A stretch of 6,299 nt of DNA, taken from assembly GCA_964600615.1 (NCBI GenBank), contig CAZRJK010000037.1, forward strand, positions 1 to 6,299, given 5' to 3'. This DNA is from RUG11198 sp964600615 (lineage in GTDB: Bacteria; Bacillota_I; Bacilli_A; RF39; UBA660). The notes below the pieces were generated by a model that did no database searches, was not told where the DNA came from, and saw nothing but the letters and a program-made list of their open reading frames with translations. How positions within the stretch are numbered: position 1 is the first letter of the stretch; every line of letters starts with the position of its first letter. Shown piece after piece: positions 5,117 through 6,299 of the stretch. The position numbers and the translations under genes were made by a program.

Positions 5117-5582
5117 AATTCTTAATCCAACTAATATCTTTAATTTTAGGACTCTTAGTACCAATAGTCTTAAATCCATTTTCCTTATTCTGAGATAAAA
5201 CAAATTCAAAATCATAAAATTCTTTTTCATCATCTTCAAATTTATTTAAAACTCCACTTGCTAATCCCTTAGCTCCACTAAGATCTGCATCTTTATTAAA
5301 AATAATATCTACATAGATAATTCTTCCAACAAGCCTAATAGAAGTACTCTCTACAGTCTTAGTATCCTTAATCCAATCTTCTACTTTCTTAAAATCCTTA
5401 GAAGTTAATTTTACTTTTTCAATTCCTTCTAACCTATTTCCATATTTTCCATTACTACCTAAAAAAACACTAAAGAAAATATACATTAATATTACTATTA
5501 CAGCAAACGCTAGAAAACAAACTAAAGATAATAATTTATGCCTCCAAAGTAAATTCCTTAACCATCTAAAAAACTTTTTCAT
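5115..5582 (-). CDS. Single-pass membrane protein of unknown function
   Basis: This 155-residue protein has a basic, aromatic N-terminus (KKFFRWLRNLLWRHK), one strong membrane helix at about 17-41 and a polar domain (45-155) that should face outward. In that domain, a helix around 62-73, a strand SIRLVGRIIYVDIIF (81-95), a helix 101-116 and a strand FYDFEFVLS (122-130) suggest a small alpha/beta fold. The strand-helix-strand order loosely recalls Asp23/YloU-type domains, but no signature supports that assignment. The ATG at 5582 follows GGAGGT (5593-5588) with a 5-base spacer. Its stop codon overlaps the ribosome binding site of the GGDEF gene, so the two are probably translated together. A role linked to the sensor cyclase or to the YihY-family protein is inference from position only. 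Confidence 0.8.
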   Translation of the reverse strand: MKKFFRWLRNLLWRHKLLSLVCFLAFAVIVILMYIFFSVFLGSNGKYGNRLEGIEKVKLTSKDFKKVEDWIKDTKTVESTSIRLVGRIIYVDIIFNKDADLSGAKGLASGVLNKFEDDEKEFYDFEFVLSQNKENGFKTIGTKSPKIKDISWIKN

Positions 5583-5615
5583 TTAATACCTCCATACTAC
5601 TATTATACTAATATT

Positions 5616-5644
5616 ATTATACAATAATTAATTACTAAAAGCAA
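5616..5644 (-). promoter_or_regulatory. Candidate promoter of the membrane/GGDEF operon
   Basis: The minus strand has TTGCTT (5644-5639), 17 bases, then TATAAT (5621-5616). A second TATAAT at 5607-5602 lacks a matching -35. The 63-base gap after tgt has no convincing terminator hairpin, so tgt transcripts may also run into this operon. Confidence 0.5.
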
Positions 5645-5645
5645 T

Positions 5646-6299
5646 TTATTTTTCAGATTTATATCTATTAATAAATTCATCTTTATATTCCATAAATTTA
5701 TCATTCTTAATACTTACTCTAATATTTTCCATTATTCTAATTAAAAATCTTAAATTATGAATAGATAATAATTTTTGACCTAAAGTTTCATTGGCAATTA
5801 TTAAATGCCTAATATATGCCTTTGTAAAATTCTTACAACAATAACAATCACATTCACTATCAACAGGAGAAAAATCTTCCCTATATTTATAATTCTTTAA
5901 ATTAATCTTACCATATAAAGTAAAAGCATGCCCATGTCTAGCAAGTCTAGTTGGAAGAACACAATCAAACATATCTACACCCCTAGAAACCCCCTCAAAT
6001 AAATCAGTAGGTTCACCTACACCCATTAAATATCTTGGCTTATCCTGAGGTAAATATTTAATAGCGTATTCAACCATTTTATACATAGTATCTTTATCTT
6101 CTCCAACAGAAGTACCACCAATAGAATACCCATCAAAATCCATCTTAACTAATTCTTTAGCACACCAATATCTTAAATCCTCATATTCTCCACCTTGAAC
6201 TATTCCAAATAAACTCTGTCTTTCGTTATTAAACACATCTTTTCCTCTTTTAGCCCATCTAATAGTTCTTTCAGTACTTTCCTTAGCATAATCATAACT
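5646..6299 (-). CDS. tgt: Queuine/preQ1 tRNA-guanine transglycosylase, 5' end missing
   Basis: The C-terminal 217 residues of Tgt are present; by family length about 155-165 N-terminal residues lie beyond the window. The frame is open to the edge, beginning SYDYAKESTERTIRWAKR, so a GTG at 6236 is internal and not a start. Tgt swaps guanine 34 in GUN-anticodon tRNAs for the queuosine precursor preQ1. Visible landmarks are the substrate loop LFGIVQGG, then YLMGVGEPTDL, the nucleophile aspartate in DMFDCVLPTRLARHG, and the zinc site CDCYCCKNFTKAYIRHL (three cysteines of C-x-C-x2-C plus the histidine). All are intact, so the enzyme should be active. It ends with TAA at 5648-5646. No queuosine biosynthesis or transport gene is in the window. 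Confidence 0.96.
   Translation of the reverse strand, partial: SYDYAKESTERTIRWAKRGKDVFNNERQSLFGIVQGGEYEDLRYWCAKELVKMDFDGYSIGGTSVGEDKDTMYKMVEYAIKYLPQDKPRYLMGVGEPTDLFEGVSRGVDMFDCVLPTRLARHGHAFTLYGKINLKNYKYREDFSPVDSECDCYCCKNFTKAYIRHLIIANETLGQKLLSIHNLRFLIRIMENIRVSIKNDKFMEYKDEFINRYKSEK

Noticed and set aside
5583..5645. Terminator after tgt
   Set aside because: Only short A/T palindromes (such as TAATTAATTA) without a convincing stem and T-run are present.
6234..6236. GTG as a start for Tgt
   Set aside because: The frame continues upstream to the window edge with conserved Tgt residues (YAKEST.RTIRWA), so this valine is internal.
1..6299. Plus-strand genes
   Set aside because: No plus-strand frame of meaningful length with a ribosome binding site or recognisable protein was found. 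The minus-strand genes and RNA account for nearly all the DNA.

Overview
The window is very AT-rich and every gene lies on the minus strand, so transcription runs from high to low coordinates. Gene content (tgt, yihY/brkB family, rpsU-yqeY, a 6S-like RNA), GGAGG/GGTGA-type ribosome binding sites, extended -10 promoters (TGNTATAAT), TAA/TAG stops and lysine/asparagine/isoleucine-rich proteins point to a low-GC Bacillota bacterium. An uncultured gut Bacilli (RF39/Erysipelotrichia-like) or clostridial lineage is plausible, but this is a composition-based inference and no species is recognised.

Layout in the direction of transcription. (1) 6299-5646: the C-terminal part of queuine tRNA-ribosyltransferase (tgt), cut by the window edge. 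(2) 5582-2262: a probable operon with its own candidate promoter. It encodes a 155-residue single-pass membrane protein of unknown function, a 670-residue membrane diguanylate cyclase with two tandem extracytoplasmic solute-binding-like domains and an intact GGDEF domain, and a YihY/BrkB-family multi-pass membrane protein. A hairpin terminator closes it. (3) 2192-1109: a promoter whose -35 box sits in the loop of that terminator drives a two-gene unit, a membrane-anchored cysteine-free thioredoxin-like protein and a small HAD-family phosphatase. (4) 1068-386: the conserved pair rpsU (ribosomal protein S21) and yqeY, with a promoter whose -35 lies inside the end of the HAD gene and a terminator that includes the yqeY stop codon. 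(5) 311-115: a non-coding RNA gene of about 180 nt with its own extended -10 promoter and terminator; its long-hairpin folding and position suggest 6S RNA. (6) 111-1: a promoter, a cre-like palindrome, a ribosome binding site and the first 15 codons of a gene that looks like tcdA.

The genes cover translation and tRNA modification (tgt, rpsU, yqeY, probable tcdA), global transcription control (6S-like RNA) and one envelope/second-messenger operon. The points most worth a second look are the GGDEF operon, the unidentified structured RNA, the divergent S21, and the compact sharing of DNA between terminators, promoters and coding sequence. Three gene starts need care: upstream GTG or TTG codons extend the frames of the GGDEF, YihY and S21 genes, but the ribosome binding sites place translation at internal ATGs. 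I see no mobile element, CRISPR array, tRNA or rRNA, and nothing that clearly amounts to a new system.
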